From NCBI RefSeq assembly GCF_014066305.1, contig NW_023501049.1:705001-769000 (forward strand): 64,000 nucleotides of DNA, written 5' to 3'. The stretch is from Letharia columbiana. Lineage: Eukaryota; Ascomycota; Lecanoromycetes; Lecanorales; Parmeliaceae. Each line of letters opens with the position of its first letter. Positions within the stretch are counted from its first letter, which is position 1. Shown piece after piece: positions 54,099 through 64,000 of this stretch. The translations under genes were made by a program, and so were the position numbers. The notes below the pieces were generated by a model. That model did not search any database. It was not told where the DNA came from and worked only from the letters and a program-made list of their open reading frames with translations.

Positions 54099-56006
54099 AT
54101 GCTGCCGCCTTTCGATTACTTCGAGCATCGCCGAGCATGGTAGGCCTCCAACAGCACTTGGATAACAGCAAGCTAATCACCTCTCAGCCAACGGAAACAG
54201 CTTGAACGATCGACCCGTATCGCCAATCTACCTCCCTCATACCATAGTCCTATCTCATCTCAGGACCATGAAATACTGGACAAGCCCATTGAGACCATTG
54301 TCCAAGATGTCCACAAGCAAGTCCTCAAACCGATTGACATCCTTCGAACCTACGGCAAAGTCGCCATACAGGCACACGAGAAGATCAATTGCCTCACAGA
54401 AGTCATGCTGCCTGAAGCAGAGTCGTGGGCAGAGAACGAGGTCAATTTGAAAGGCCCGTTAGCGGGCATACCTATATCTTTGAAAGACTCAATAGCGGTT
54501 CGCGGCTTCGATGTCAGCGTAGGATATTCGCGCAATACAGGCAAACCTTACGCTGAGGATGGTAGTTTGGTCAAGATACTGAAAGCTGCTGGTCAACATT
54601 CCTTGCCGTTCTTCATTGGCTCGGCCTGATACAGTCTCTAGGAGCCGTGCCCTACGTCAAAACCAACCTACCGACTACGCTTCTCTCCTTCGAATCTTCC
54701 AACGACGTATGGGGCCGCTGCCTCAATCCACACAACCCAAAGTACTCCCCGGGAGGATCTACGGGCGGCGAATCTGCTCTTCTCGCCTACGGTGGTGGCC
54801 GTATCGGCATTGGCTCTGACGTTGCAGGCTCAGTACGAGTGCCTGCACACTTTTCTGGTATATACTCGTTAAGATGTAGCACGGGACGTTGGCCGAAAAT
54901 GGGCATGAATACGAGTATGCCTGGACAAGAGGGTATACCAAGCGTGTTCAGCCCCATGGCAAGGACGCTGGAAGATCTAGTCTACTTCTCGAGGAGTCTG
55001 ATTGGGATGAAGCCGTGGCTGTGGGATCACACTGTACATCCCATTGAGTGGCGGAAGGATGAAGAACGGAGAGTGAAAGAGACCAAGAAGTTTAAGATCG
55101 GCATTATGAGGACAGATGGTAAGACGAACAGATCAGAATCTGTCCGCCCAAAAGCTTTCTGCTAAGCCATTTCAAGGCGTTGTCGACCCATCCCCGGCCT
55201 GCGCCCGCGCACTCGAACGCACCGTATCTGCTCTCTCTTCCCAAGGCCACACCCTCGTCGACATCTCCCCACCCTCCCCGTACACCGCTCTCCTCATCGG
55301 CTCCCAGCTTCTCAATTCCGACGGCTGCAAAATGTTCCTCTCCTTTTTCCGGACCGGCGAAACCAACGACCCGGGCGCTCGTCAAATGTCACTGTATATG
55401 AAGATGCCGCGGCCTTTCAAATACCTCTACTACTTCTGGGTCAAGTATGTAACGCGCGACAGTGTGTGGGCAGGTTTATTGGAAAACTGGAATGAGAAGA
55501 GCGCTTACGAGCAGTGGAAATGGGTATCAAAGCGAGAGGCTTACAAGGCGTGCTGGCATGAATGGTGGAAAGGGGAGGAATTGGATTTTATGTTGACGCC
55601 GGTAAATGCGACGCCGGCGGTGCCGCATTGCGGGATGAAGGAGGCGGTAAGTAGTTGTGGGTATACGTTTTTATTCAATTTGGTGAGGGCTCTTTCATGC
55701 TGGAACGCTTCAGACACGGCGTATTGATGACCGAGACAGCTTGATTACACCTGCGGTGTCATGCCCATCACCCACGTAAACAAAGTGCTCGACAAGCTAC
55801 CAGCAACTTTCCAGTTCAACAAACTAAATGGCGTTGCTCAAGGTGCATATCGGCATTACGACGCTGAAAAGATGCACGGGCTGCCAGTAGCGATCCAGGT
55901 GGTCGGTCAAAGATTGCAAGAAGAGAAAGTGCTAGCGATCATGGAAAGAATCGAAGAGGCATTGGTGGAAACAGGTGGCAAGTACGACCTCTTAAAGATA
56001 GAGTAA
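54099..56006 (+). CDS. Amidase (amidase-signature family), acetamidase-like
   Basis: Five exons (54099-54139, 54188-54591, 54642-55118, 55177-55682, 55740-56006) join in frame to 564 residues, starting MLPPFDYFEHRRA. The Ser-cisSer-Lys triad is complete: Lys113 in GIPISLKDSIAV, cis-Ser188 in SPGGSTGGESALLA and nucleophile Ser212 in IGSDVAGSVRVPAH. Fungal relatives hydrolyse simple or aryl amides (acetamidase, GmdA-type). The motif order and KTNLPTT loop place it with them, while the substrate is unknown. Soluble, with no signal peptide. The C-terminal domain ends GLPVAIQVVGQRLQEEKV, the usual family closure. All exon joints restore the conserved frame. Confidence 0.93.
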
Positions 56007-59000
56007 GTAGCGAACTATGTGAGCATTGTGGTCTCACAAGCAACGATGAACCATGTTTGAAACCAAAGTCCAAAATACTCGCTACCCAGTCATGATTGTC
56101 GACAAACACCCCCGAGACACTCACCAACGCCCACTAGCGTCACCCTTGCCGTCTTCAAAACCTATTATATTCCCTACCATTCTCGCCAAGGGTTCGATGC
56201 TGGCGGGGCCAGAAACCCCAACTTGGAATAGCGCGTCCCCGCGTCGCCGTCGTGACGGGGTCGATCCGCCGATTGTAATTTCCGGTTCCCGGGTGGGTGA
56301 CGGGGAGCGGAAGGACTTCGAGTGGAATATCCGGCGCGGTAGAGATTACTACTCTGGAAGCCGGGGTGATTGTGCAAGCATGGTTTCCTTGTCTTGTGTG
56401 GTAGTCAGTGTGGGTGATGATGGGGAGAGAAAGGGGATTTCCGGGTCTGAATCGCTTGCAGGGAGGGTTGATGAGGTAGGTGAGACATCGCGGACGGGAT
56501 GGTATGGGCGGCGAATGCGAGATACCGAGACTCTTAGTCGACTAATTTGCTTTCGAGGTAAGTTCTATCGGCTTGGTGTCTCTGTCTGAGGGACCCCTTG
56601 TTGGAAGCTTTCATCTCCGACACTTACAGTTGATCGTGTTGAGAATGGACTTGGAGCATTGAATTTCCAAGCCTCGGCATCTATCAGGTTCTACAGCGGA
56701 TAGAGTAGGGCGACTTCCAACCCACAGAAGATACCCCTACGATTGGTGGTAGTTTGCATACGGCTCCGATTGACAAGGAGTCCACTGGTAATGGTTGAGT
56801 AACCCCACGTGTACGAGAGAAGGGTGTAGTCGCCCAACTGGAAACGATTGCGGCGCGCCTGCGATCGTTGGTGCACATCATGTGCTGCGTGCAAAAGTGG
56901 AATTTTGAATCGCTGGAGGAATTATATTGCTGGCTGGATGCCGTACTGGACGCGGAAAGCTAACGACGGAATCGTCCCAAGCGATGGGTGTGTTGGCGAG
57001 AAGGTCTTTTCGAATCAAGGAGTACCATGTAGCCATTGCTGTCACATTCTTCTCTTCCAGTTGCCATCTTCAAGGTTGACTGTCACTCGCATACTGGGAT
57101 CGACGTTAGAAGCTGCCAATATGCGTGGTGGAAATCGAGAACCTTTGGGAAAGCCATTCTTGACTGACTGTCCGATAAGGTCAAGCTCGAGCCGAAAGCA
57201 TGGTAATCACTGGCTTGAAACCATTATATTCGAAAGCAGCATTCCTGCTGTTCGCTAGAATGTATGCCATACGCCAACAGGACTTCCTGATTACGTCTTT
57301 TTCTGCTGCTTCAGCCACGACATCAGGGTTGCAATTTCATCTGGAGGTCTCAGAAAACAGGAGAGGACAAGATTGGGGAGTAAGATTCGACGGTGGTGAC
57401 AGCGGCGACAATGAAAAACCCATAATCATAACGACGACGAGATACAAAATGAGGATTGGATGAACCATGTCATAATGTATACACGTCAGCAGCGAGAACG
57501 GAGAGAACGCCCACAGCGTTATGCGCGAATTACCGACCTCCAGCGGCCACGAAACCTCAGAGTATCGCACGACAATCAAGGCTGCCTCTGTGTTGGACGA
57601 TGACTTTCACGACATTTACGGACTTGCTGATGCCTACCATGTGCCTGCTCGTGTCTGCCTTATGGGCGCATTGTGAAGAGTACAGCAACCTCTGGAGGCC
57701 ATTGAATCCCTCGGCTACAAAGCAAGTTTGTGATGAAACAGACCATGGTTACCGCCCTTACGGTTGAACTACCGTGGAAATGGGGGCTTCACGAATAGAA
57801 GATCAGAGAGAAGTTGACGGTGAGATTCAAGTTTCAAACGTGCAAGCCATATCCCGGATTGATCTTAGCACTACCGAAGTGAGTCGGTCCCGATCCAGAA
57901 TCCCGCAGCGGTTGAGATGATGGGGGTACCCCTATGGCACGGTGAGGCACGGGGGTAAGCATAGGGGCATGGCCCCAACATTCTTGGACAATCCTGGGTA
58001 AGCTTCAATATTTTGATGTGTCTCTGTGTCAAGACGTGTTCAAGCGGGTTGTATCTCCTGAACTCATGAAGATGGTAAAGGGTAAAATATGATAGGAAGA
58101 TAGGAGAGGTCAGGAAAATAGTTTAGAGTAAAGTACACTTTGTTTATTGCGAGATTGAGCTGACGAATCTCAAAATAGTGCAAAAGGCGGGCCGCATGCC
58201 AAGCAAAACATAAAACATAAAACGTTATCCACGCCTCTTACGTTGACTCCCTACTTTTCAACCCCAATCTTTTCCTTCTAATCTTTCCTTCTAATCTTCT
58301 ACTTAGACCTTACCCAACTACTTTATTTCTCTCGGGGAGCCATAAGCTTTTATCAAGCGTCGCAGTTGCGGCCCAAGAGGTAGAGGTTCTCGTTATGGGG
58401 TTCAATAGTATATTGATTATTGGTAGCCTAGAAACTAATCTCTAAGGAACACCAAACTCCGCGGCATGCGAGGTAGATCTATGTCTGCCAAGCCCCTAAG
58501 CATAAGGGGCACGTCATTGAAACTGGACCCTGAAAGGGCTGAAAGGGACCCCTGACGTAGCACATGCGATGTTGGCGCGTTGGCGCAAGCAGCGCGCATT
58601 CCTACGTTAAAGTAGAAAGCTCCACTTACCTGCATCTACGCCTTGCACGGGCTCTCCTGTACGTCACACCTGACGGCAATCGCATGTTCCCTACTGCTGC
58701 CTCATCCGGGATATCGATCAGGGGTTGGCCGGCCCCCAACACGGCCTGCAAGCATGTGGCCCATTCCCCGACTGCTATCCTCCATTGTGCCCCCATATTA
58801 GTCGGAACGGACGTGTTCCTGATCCTCGATGTCAAAAGTCAAACGTGATTTCAACGTCATACTTGCTGTCCGCAGTCTTTTGGCGGTTTCAGCTGGTTGC
58901 CTCCTAGATTGAAACGAAGCATCCAACTTTCTTGACGCTCAATGCCAGTTAAGTGTCGGCCGGTATTTCCCCAAACAATATTTCAGAGTACCCGTTTTGA

Positions 59001-59269
59001 CGACTTAATTCTCGGAAATTGAAGTACTACCAGTGGGTTGCTCTGAAGTCTTCTTTGCCTGTCTGAAAAGTTTCATTTGCTCTGCCTCTTTGTCGAAGGA
59101 CGAATTGCATTCCCTAAAATTTGTACAAAATCCTACCTGTTTCCCAGTCTCCAAATTCGGCAGTCGCTTGCTATTCCTCTCTTTCTCTTTCTCGCTGATT
59201 TATATTGTCCGCATCTGTTACTCGCTCCCCACCGTATGAAGAAGTCATCTTTCTCTTTTTTAGTTGATC
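56007..59269. other. Gene-poor stretch, 3.3 kb
   Basis: No gene supported. The largest frame (56053-56589) has unnatural composition. 57940-57975 has a GGGGTACCCC palindrome and a CATAGGGGCATGGCCCC word; a related TAAGCATAAGGGGCA recurs near 58497. 58390-58436 reads like the end of a decayed repeat. Likely repeat-derived. Confidence 0.4.
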
Positions 59270-61081
59270 ATGTACCTGTTCAAGTGCCTTGCAGGGCTAT
59301 CTGCTGTACTTCTAGGTGTCGCTGCTCTTCCGCAACCCATACCTGCGCCCACACCGGCCGCACTATACGATATAGTCGAAAGAGCACCGGAGCCAACGCT
59401 TGAACCGAGGCAAGGTGCTGGCTGTATTTTCCAGACGTGCGTAATGGGTCTGATGGTCAAGACTGCATCAAGCTAACAAGACACAGCACTACGTTAGCCG
59501 CAACTCCAACAAGCACCATAACAGATTGCGTCTGTGGCAGTACTTTAATAGCGGGTATCAATTTTGCCGTTTCGGGCACTGCGACAACATCCTATTGTGC
59601 CACTGGGACAGCACCACCTACGGGATTCACTCAAGTCCCGTATGGTCCCGGTGCTCCTGCCTGGGCAACAGACCTTGATCCTGCTGCACCTTGTGCCGAT
59701 CCCACAATTCCGGACGCCTCTTGCTGGGAGGCTCTCGACGTAAGTGTTCACCAGCATCATCTTTCGAAAGGATTCTCGTGTATCTGACATTCTGACCTAG
59801 TTGACGGGATACATCAACTGGTGGTGGCCAGCCAATAACGCTTCTTGCGGTACACTGGGCTTCGCTGATTGTTACTATGCTCGCGCGATCCCAAAGTACT
59901 CGCCGTCAACTTGCGCTCAGATCAATGAAGATTCCGGATGTCGAGAACCGGCCTGGGGAGATTTCCAAGGACTATGGAATGCGCAACGAGCATTTTACGT
60001 GGCTTGGAACATCTGGAATCTCAACGGTCTTTTTGCCAACTATTACCAAGCGATCTTCAATGCTCAGAGTACTGTGACCAACGAGTTACAAACTATCATC
60101 GATACCATCGACCCAGTGCAAACGGTTAACGCTGCACTCGATGACATCTTGACCGCGCTGACTGTCGGCTTGGCCTTTATCCCCGGATTCGGAGGCGCCC
60201 TCATCAAAGGCATCATCATTGCCGCACAACAAGCCCCCGGTGTAGCCAAATACATCTTCCCTACCGGCACCTCCGACTCAGAGACCTTTGACTTCAAGCA
60301 AATCAGCGCGAGTCTCGGCACCCTAGTCACCCAATTCAAAACCAACTACGTGGCCGCCCTCGCTGAAGCCGAAAACGACCTCACCAGCTTCCTCGCCTTC
60401 GTCGAGAATACCCCCCTGTCGGGCGAAATCCCCGACCTCAACTCAGTAGTCGATCAATGCCTCACCTCTCTCTACACCTACGTCATATCGCAAGCCTACC
60501 AAGTCAGCAACGTCATCATCACCCGCCAGATCGACACCGATGTCAACGCCCTCTCCAGCAACGGCACTGCTCTCAACTGGGACACGGGCTGCGGCAAGGG
60601 TTACGGCCAGTACGGCGAGTGCTCGACCTTCTGGTACGACCCGGCCACCAGCATCACCTACGCGCTCTACGATACGCAGACCCAGACCAAGGACTTCAAC
60701 ACCGAGTACCAGTATTTCTTCAACGGGTACTCGACCGGCGAGATCCTTCTCAAAGGCGCCGACCTCTGCGCGCAGGCGTCGCACTCGACGCAGGGCAGTC
60801 AGGCCATCGTGGATACTTCGCCCGGCGGCTCGACGACGTACTGCCTGAGCAACATGCAAGTCTGCACCTGGGATCTGACCGAGATCAACACGCAGCCCAA
60901 TCCATTCACGGACTGTGCGTCGAAAGTCGCGCCCAAGTTTTACGGCCAGGCGTGTTCGGACGGGACGGGAGACTTTGGCGGAGGCGCGGCGCCGGTTTGC
61001 TATTTGGGGTGGGGTCTGCTGGATAATCAGAATTACAAGAATTCGGACCATGAGTTCTGCGTCGCGTATGGCGGTGGATGA
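59270..61081 (+). CDS. Large secreted protein, 566 residues, function unknown
   Basis: Three exons (59270-59436, 59487-59739, 59801-61081) join in frame. The N-terminus MYLFKCLAGLSAVLLGVAAL is a clear signal peptide, followed by a Pro/Ala-rich propeptide-like segment (PEPTLEPRQ, a possible Kex2-like Arg site). The mature part is rich in Gly/Ser/Thr/Asn/Tyr with many cysteines (DCVCGST, SCGTLGFADC, DSGCREP, TGCGKGYGQYGEC, SDGTGDFGGGAAPVC), so probably disulfide-bonded. A Trp-rich motif, NWWWPANNASCGTL, is distinctive. I see no catalytic triad or carbohydrate-binding module and do not name a family. The 3' half is GC-rich. Isolated between gene-poor regions, as many fungal secreted or effector-like genes are. 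Confidence 0.8.
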
Positions 61082-62849
61082 TCGGTTCGGGGTCTCCCCT
61101 TGGCCCGTTCTGGGGTGGTCTGCAAGCTGGGAGTTTCCGGAGTCCCGTGAATATCATCTCTTTGCGTGCGATTGGCATGTCGGACACTCAATTTTGAAAG
61201 GGCGCTCTTGCGTTCCGTTTGCGCTCTTGGATTCCAGGGCTGTATTTATCCGATGAACGGCGTACATATCAAACGAACACTTTTTCAAACCGCAAGCCCG
61301 TAAGTAATCTTGTTACATCGATGTCGTCGCAAAAGAGTTTGAAGCAAACCGTAGCGACCCTTTTCCATTCATACAGAGTTTAGAGAGGGGTTCGGCCCGA
61401 CGCCCCAAGAAAACTCTACGCTGCACCAGCCCAGGATCTGCGGGAGAAAGTGAAAGGTATCATATCCGTATAAATACGGCAGGGTCCAACGCCGTCAACA
61501 ACGTCACCCCTCCCCACCGGGCCCCAAGTAGAGTACCTGCCCGACGTCAACTACGGCGGCGACGGGCCCCTCCCCTTTCCTCGTCACCCGCGGCATCAGC
61601 ACCCAACGACCTCCGCCTCCTCCACGCCGCCACGCCCGAACAGCCTTTCCCGGAGCCCAAAGGTGTCGGATCTACCGGTACTATACCGGCATCCGGCGCA
61701 CCTCCACCGGAACAGCCGTTCCTGCTCCCCGGAATCCGCATCCACGAGCGCGGATTCCGAGGTGATGGATACCTTTATCTGAGTCGGAGCCCGGCGAGCT
61801 TTCGGACGCATACGGTACGGGGTCGGTTGTCAAGTTTTTGAGGAGGAGGGGGGGGGTGGGGGACGGTGAGGTTTAGGGGAAGGTGATGGTGGTCGATGGG
61901 GTCGTGGAGTGGAATCTGGGGGGGGGGGGGAGATGGAGGTGGTGGTGAGGGTTTTGTGAGAGTGAGGGAGGAGGAGAGGGTGGGAGGGTTGCGGGAGGAT
62001 TTCGGCCATCACCCGGACGGAAGAGGGGAGGGAGGTGGGAGGTGGAATTGGAGAAAAGGGGCGGTGGGGAAGAACAGTTGGTAACAGTGACCAGACATGA
62101 ACAAGTCTCCCCAACCCGAAACCGAAACCGACCGTCCACGCCTCGAGCTCCCCACAAAGGGCCACGCACCGAAAAAGCATCCCCGTCCCCGAAACGAGAC
62201 GACCGACGTCCCCAAGACCGCGGAAGTGGTGCTCCGACGGAAAACGAATTCGACAATTCCGACGACCGACCCTCTGCGTGGTAACGTTACGATCTCGCCG
62301 CGCTCTACCTAGAGTACCGTTCAGGCGGATCGTCGAAGGATGGAGCCGATTGTTCCTAAAAAGATCGAGGCCAAGGCACACAGATGGTGCGGGAGCCGGA
62401 AGCGGTGGTCCACGGAGGACTTGGCGGTAGGGGTGGTGAGGGCTTGGGGATCGGATTGATGGAGGAAAGACGGAGATTCGGATGCCGTGTGTCGCAGCGA
62501 AGAGAGAGAGAGAGAGAGCCCAGGTTAGGCGGGGCGGTTTGAGTAGCGCTCGGAATCTGCGCTGAGACTCTGCGGCGAGCAAGGCTGGTCATCCTCAGCA
62601 AGAAGGAGCTAGCGTGGCAGGTAAAGGGAAGATAATCATTGGTACGGTATGCACGGTGTGATTAGGGTATCACCAATATCATATGCTTTTCTCTAATAGT
62701 ACAATGAATGCTGCTTACGCACGTAAACGCTCCACCCAATGCCGCTGAGCAATTCAAGACAGTCGAAGCCGTACCCCGAGTATACTATAGTACAAGTGCG
62801 CTCAAAGTCCTATTTACAAAAACCACTTGGTTGGTGAAGATAGAGCACA
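61082..62849. other. GC-rich, G-tract-rich intergenic block, 1.8 kb
   Basis: No gene supported; open frames in 61830-62580 are Pro/Ser/Arg artefacts of skewed composition. The plus strand has G-runs near 61849-61860 and a run of ten or more G at 61919-61930, several GGGAGG words, and a (GA)9 microsatellite at 62501-62518. It serves as the 3' side of both flanking genes. Confidence 0.5.
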
Positions 62850-64000
62850 TCACCTCCTCCGGTGCCCAAGCTCTTTCCCCTTCTTCGACTTTTTCTTGTT
62901 CTTATCCACAGGTGGCTGCACGGGAATATCTTCGAACTCCCATTCCATAAACCGTAACATGAAATCATCGCATGACGGCACTTCTTCCTCAGCCACCTGT
63001 GACAGCATGTCAGCAGGATTTGCTAAGCCGGAATCCGCAGCTTCCATGGTTGTGGTCCTCTCCACATCGTCGTTTTGCAAGGGTCTTGGTGGAGGCATCA
63101 TCTCGCCCGGAGTAGCTGGCCCTGGGGTCTTGGGCGTCGCGGGCCCTTTTTCGTCGAATTCAGTTGCCTCGTTGGCGATTTCTTTTTCCGCCTCCTGTGC
63201 TGCGGCAATGTCTTCTTGGTCCTCGACAGCTTCGAACACTCGGCCAGTACCACGACCACGACCAAGCACACGGTCCATAGCTGCATTAGCATCGGCATCA
63301 CGGTCATCGAGATCTTCATCGCCAATCATGTCCTTGACGCTCATGTTGTTGAAGTAGTCTGTTGTGAACTCTCCCTCTTGAATAACGACATCATCGAGCA
63401 TGCGCTTCTGATTGGCTTTTCTGAGGATGTTGGCCTCGATGGTGTACTCACTCACAAGTCGATAGATATGGACGTCTCTCGTCTGACCAATACGATGACA
63501 TCGGTCTTGACATTGCTTGTCCATTGCTGGGTTCCAATCCAAATCATAGAAGATGACAGTATCTGCGCCAGTCAAATTAATCCCTATACCACCCGACCGT
63601 GAGGACAGGATGAATGCTAGGATGCGGTCGTCACGGTTGAATCGTTCTGTCAAGACTTGCCGCTGTTCGACTTTAGTTGCCCCATCAAGACGGAGGTAAC
63701 GGTGACCATGAATGTTGAGGAACTGCTCAAGAATGTCAAGCACTTTCGTCATCTGAGTAAAAATAAGAGCACGATGACCACCAGCTTGAAGAGTGCGAAG
63801 CAGAGTGTCGAGCCGCTGGAGTTTGCCGCAGTCGTATTGAAGGAGGCGCTTGTCCGGAAAAGCGATGGAGAGGTGCATGCGAGCTTCATGGAAAGGATCT
63901 TGGGGGCAGACCTCCTTTGCAGATTGGACGACCTCTACGCCTTTGCCGCATAGGGTTAAAGGTGCCATATCAGTAGCGACAACGGAAGGCGTCACGCAAG
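62850..64000 (-). CDS. SWR1 chromatin-remodelling ATPase, C-terminal part
   Basis: The minus-strand frame enters from the right edge and ends with TGA at 62850, giving ~383 residues of the C-terminus. The Snf2 helicase C-terminal lobe is intact: GHRALIFTQMTKVLDILEQF, LDGATKVEQRQVL, ILSSRSGGIGINLTGADTV (motif V) and DRCHRIGQTRDVHIYRLVSE (motif VI). The tail RKANQKRMLDDVVIQEGEF and TTDYFNNMSVKDM is characteristic of SWR1. After that comes an acidic, Pro-rich end and a KNKKKSKKGKELG basic tail. SWR1 exchanges H2A for H2A.Z in nucleosomes. The ATP-binding lobe and HSA domain lie outside the window. Confidence 0.92.
   Translation of the reverse strand, partial: CVTPSVVATDMAPLTLCGKGVEVVQSAKEVCPQDPFHEARMHLSIAFPDKRLLQYDCGKLQRLDTLLRTLQAGGHRALIFTQMTKVLDILEQFLNIHGHRYLRLDGATKVEQRQVLTERFNRDDRILAFILSSRSGGIGINLTGADTVIFYDLDWNPAMDKQCQDRCHRIGQTRDVHIYRLVSEYTIEANILRKANQKRMLDDVVIQEGEFTTDYFNNMSVKDMIGDEDLDDRDADANAAMDRVLGRGRGTGRVFEAVEDQEDIAAAQEAEKEIANEATEFDEKGPATPKTPGPATPGEMMPPPRPLQNDDVERTTTMEAADSGLANPADMLSQVAEEEVPSCDDFMLRFMEWEFEDIPVQPPVDKNKKKSKKGKELGHRRR

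Noticed and set aside
56053..56589. 178-codon plus-strand frame after the amidase
   Set aside because: No domain, biased composition, no promoter or partner exon, and it begins inside the amidase 3' UTR region.
58380..58440. Solo LTR ending with a TTGGTAGC primer-binding-like site
   Set aside because: Only seven bases match a tRNA 3' end and no paired terminal repeat or target-site duplication is visible.
61830..62582. 250-codon minus-strand frame in the GC-rich block
   Set aside because: Composition is Pro/Ser/Arg/Leu from skewed nucleotide use, with no domain and no conserved splice structure.
1..64000. CRISPR arrays, operons, riboswitches, bacterial-type elements
   Set aside because: No direct-repeat/spacer pattern; gene structure is eukaryotic with spliceosomal introns throughout.

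Overview
The window is nuclear DNA of a filamentous ascomycete (Pezizomycotina). The evidence is short spliceosomal introns (about 50-100 bp, GTRNGT donor, CTRAC/CTNAY-type branch point, YAG acceptor) in most genes, one monocistronic gene every 2-3 kb on both strands, and fungus-typical families: a Zn2Cys6 regulator, a LaeA-like methyltransferase, a TRP/FLC channel, an NRPS-like A-T-R enzyme, CYT-4 and CnxG. Exons were joined by hand from the reading frames. Every multi-exon model given with a protein length keeps frame across all its joints. Where I could not fix a start codon I say so.

Layout. 0-5 kb: 3' end of an oxysterol-binding protein, then a divergent pair of chromatin genes (ING/Yng2-type NuA4 subunit and Hos2-type histone deacetylase). 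5-12 kb: a small single-pass membrane protein, the U2AF small subunit (first coding exon of only 8 nt), a DUF4185-like propeller protein and a cystathionine gamma-synthase-family enzyme. 12-20 kb: a 1119-residue protein I do not recognise, an APH/choline-kinase-fold protein and cytosolic tyrosyl-tRNA synthetase. 20-25 kb: an NRPS-like adenylation-carrier-reductase gene broken by three reading-frame shifts, next to an unrecognised 404-residue protein. 27-37 kb: a TRP/FLC-family channel with a very long tail, a FYVE-RING E3 ligase with an expanded FYVE finger, and an SLC43-like MFS transporter.

36.7-47 kb: a small coiled-coil gene whose 5' part is built from tandem units that each carry an intron and an exon, a Zn2Cys6 transcription factor, a long mitochondrial RNase II-like (CYT-4) gene with an internally repeated N-terminal linker, and, divergent from it, the molybdopterin synthase small subunit. 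48-56 kb: a seven-exon LaeA-like methyltransferase, a four-TM protein and an amidase, with gene-poor stretches and probable decayed repeats. 56-62.8 kb: gene-poor, holding one large secreted protein and a GC-rich, G-tract-rich block. 62.85 kb to the end: C-terminal part of the SWR1 remodelling ATPase.

Most of the window is housekeeping (RNA processing, translation, chromatin, mitochondrial RNA decay, molybdenum cofactor). No intact biosynthetic cluster is visible. The features most worth following are the intron-carrying tandem exon array, the triply broken NRPS-like gene, the in-frame stop before an open 61-codon tail in the deacetylase, and the FYVE/UBZ-like/RING protein with a SUMO-interaction-like motif inside its FYVE finger.
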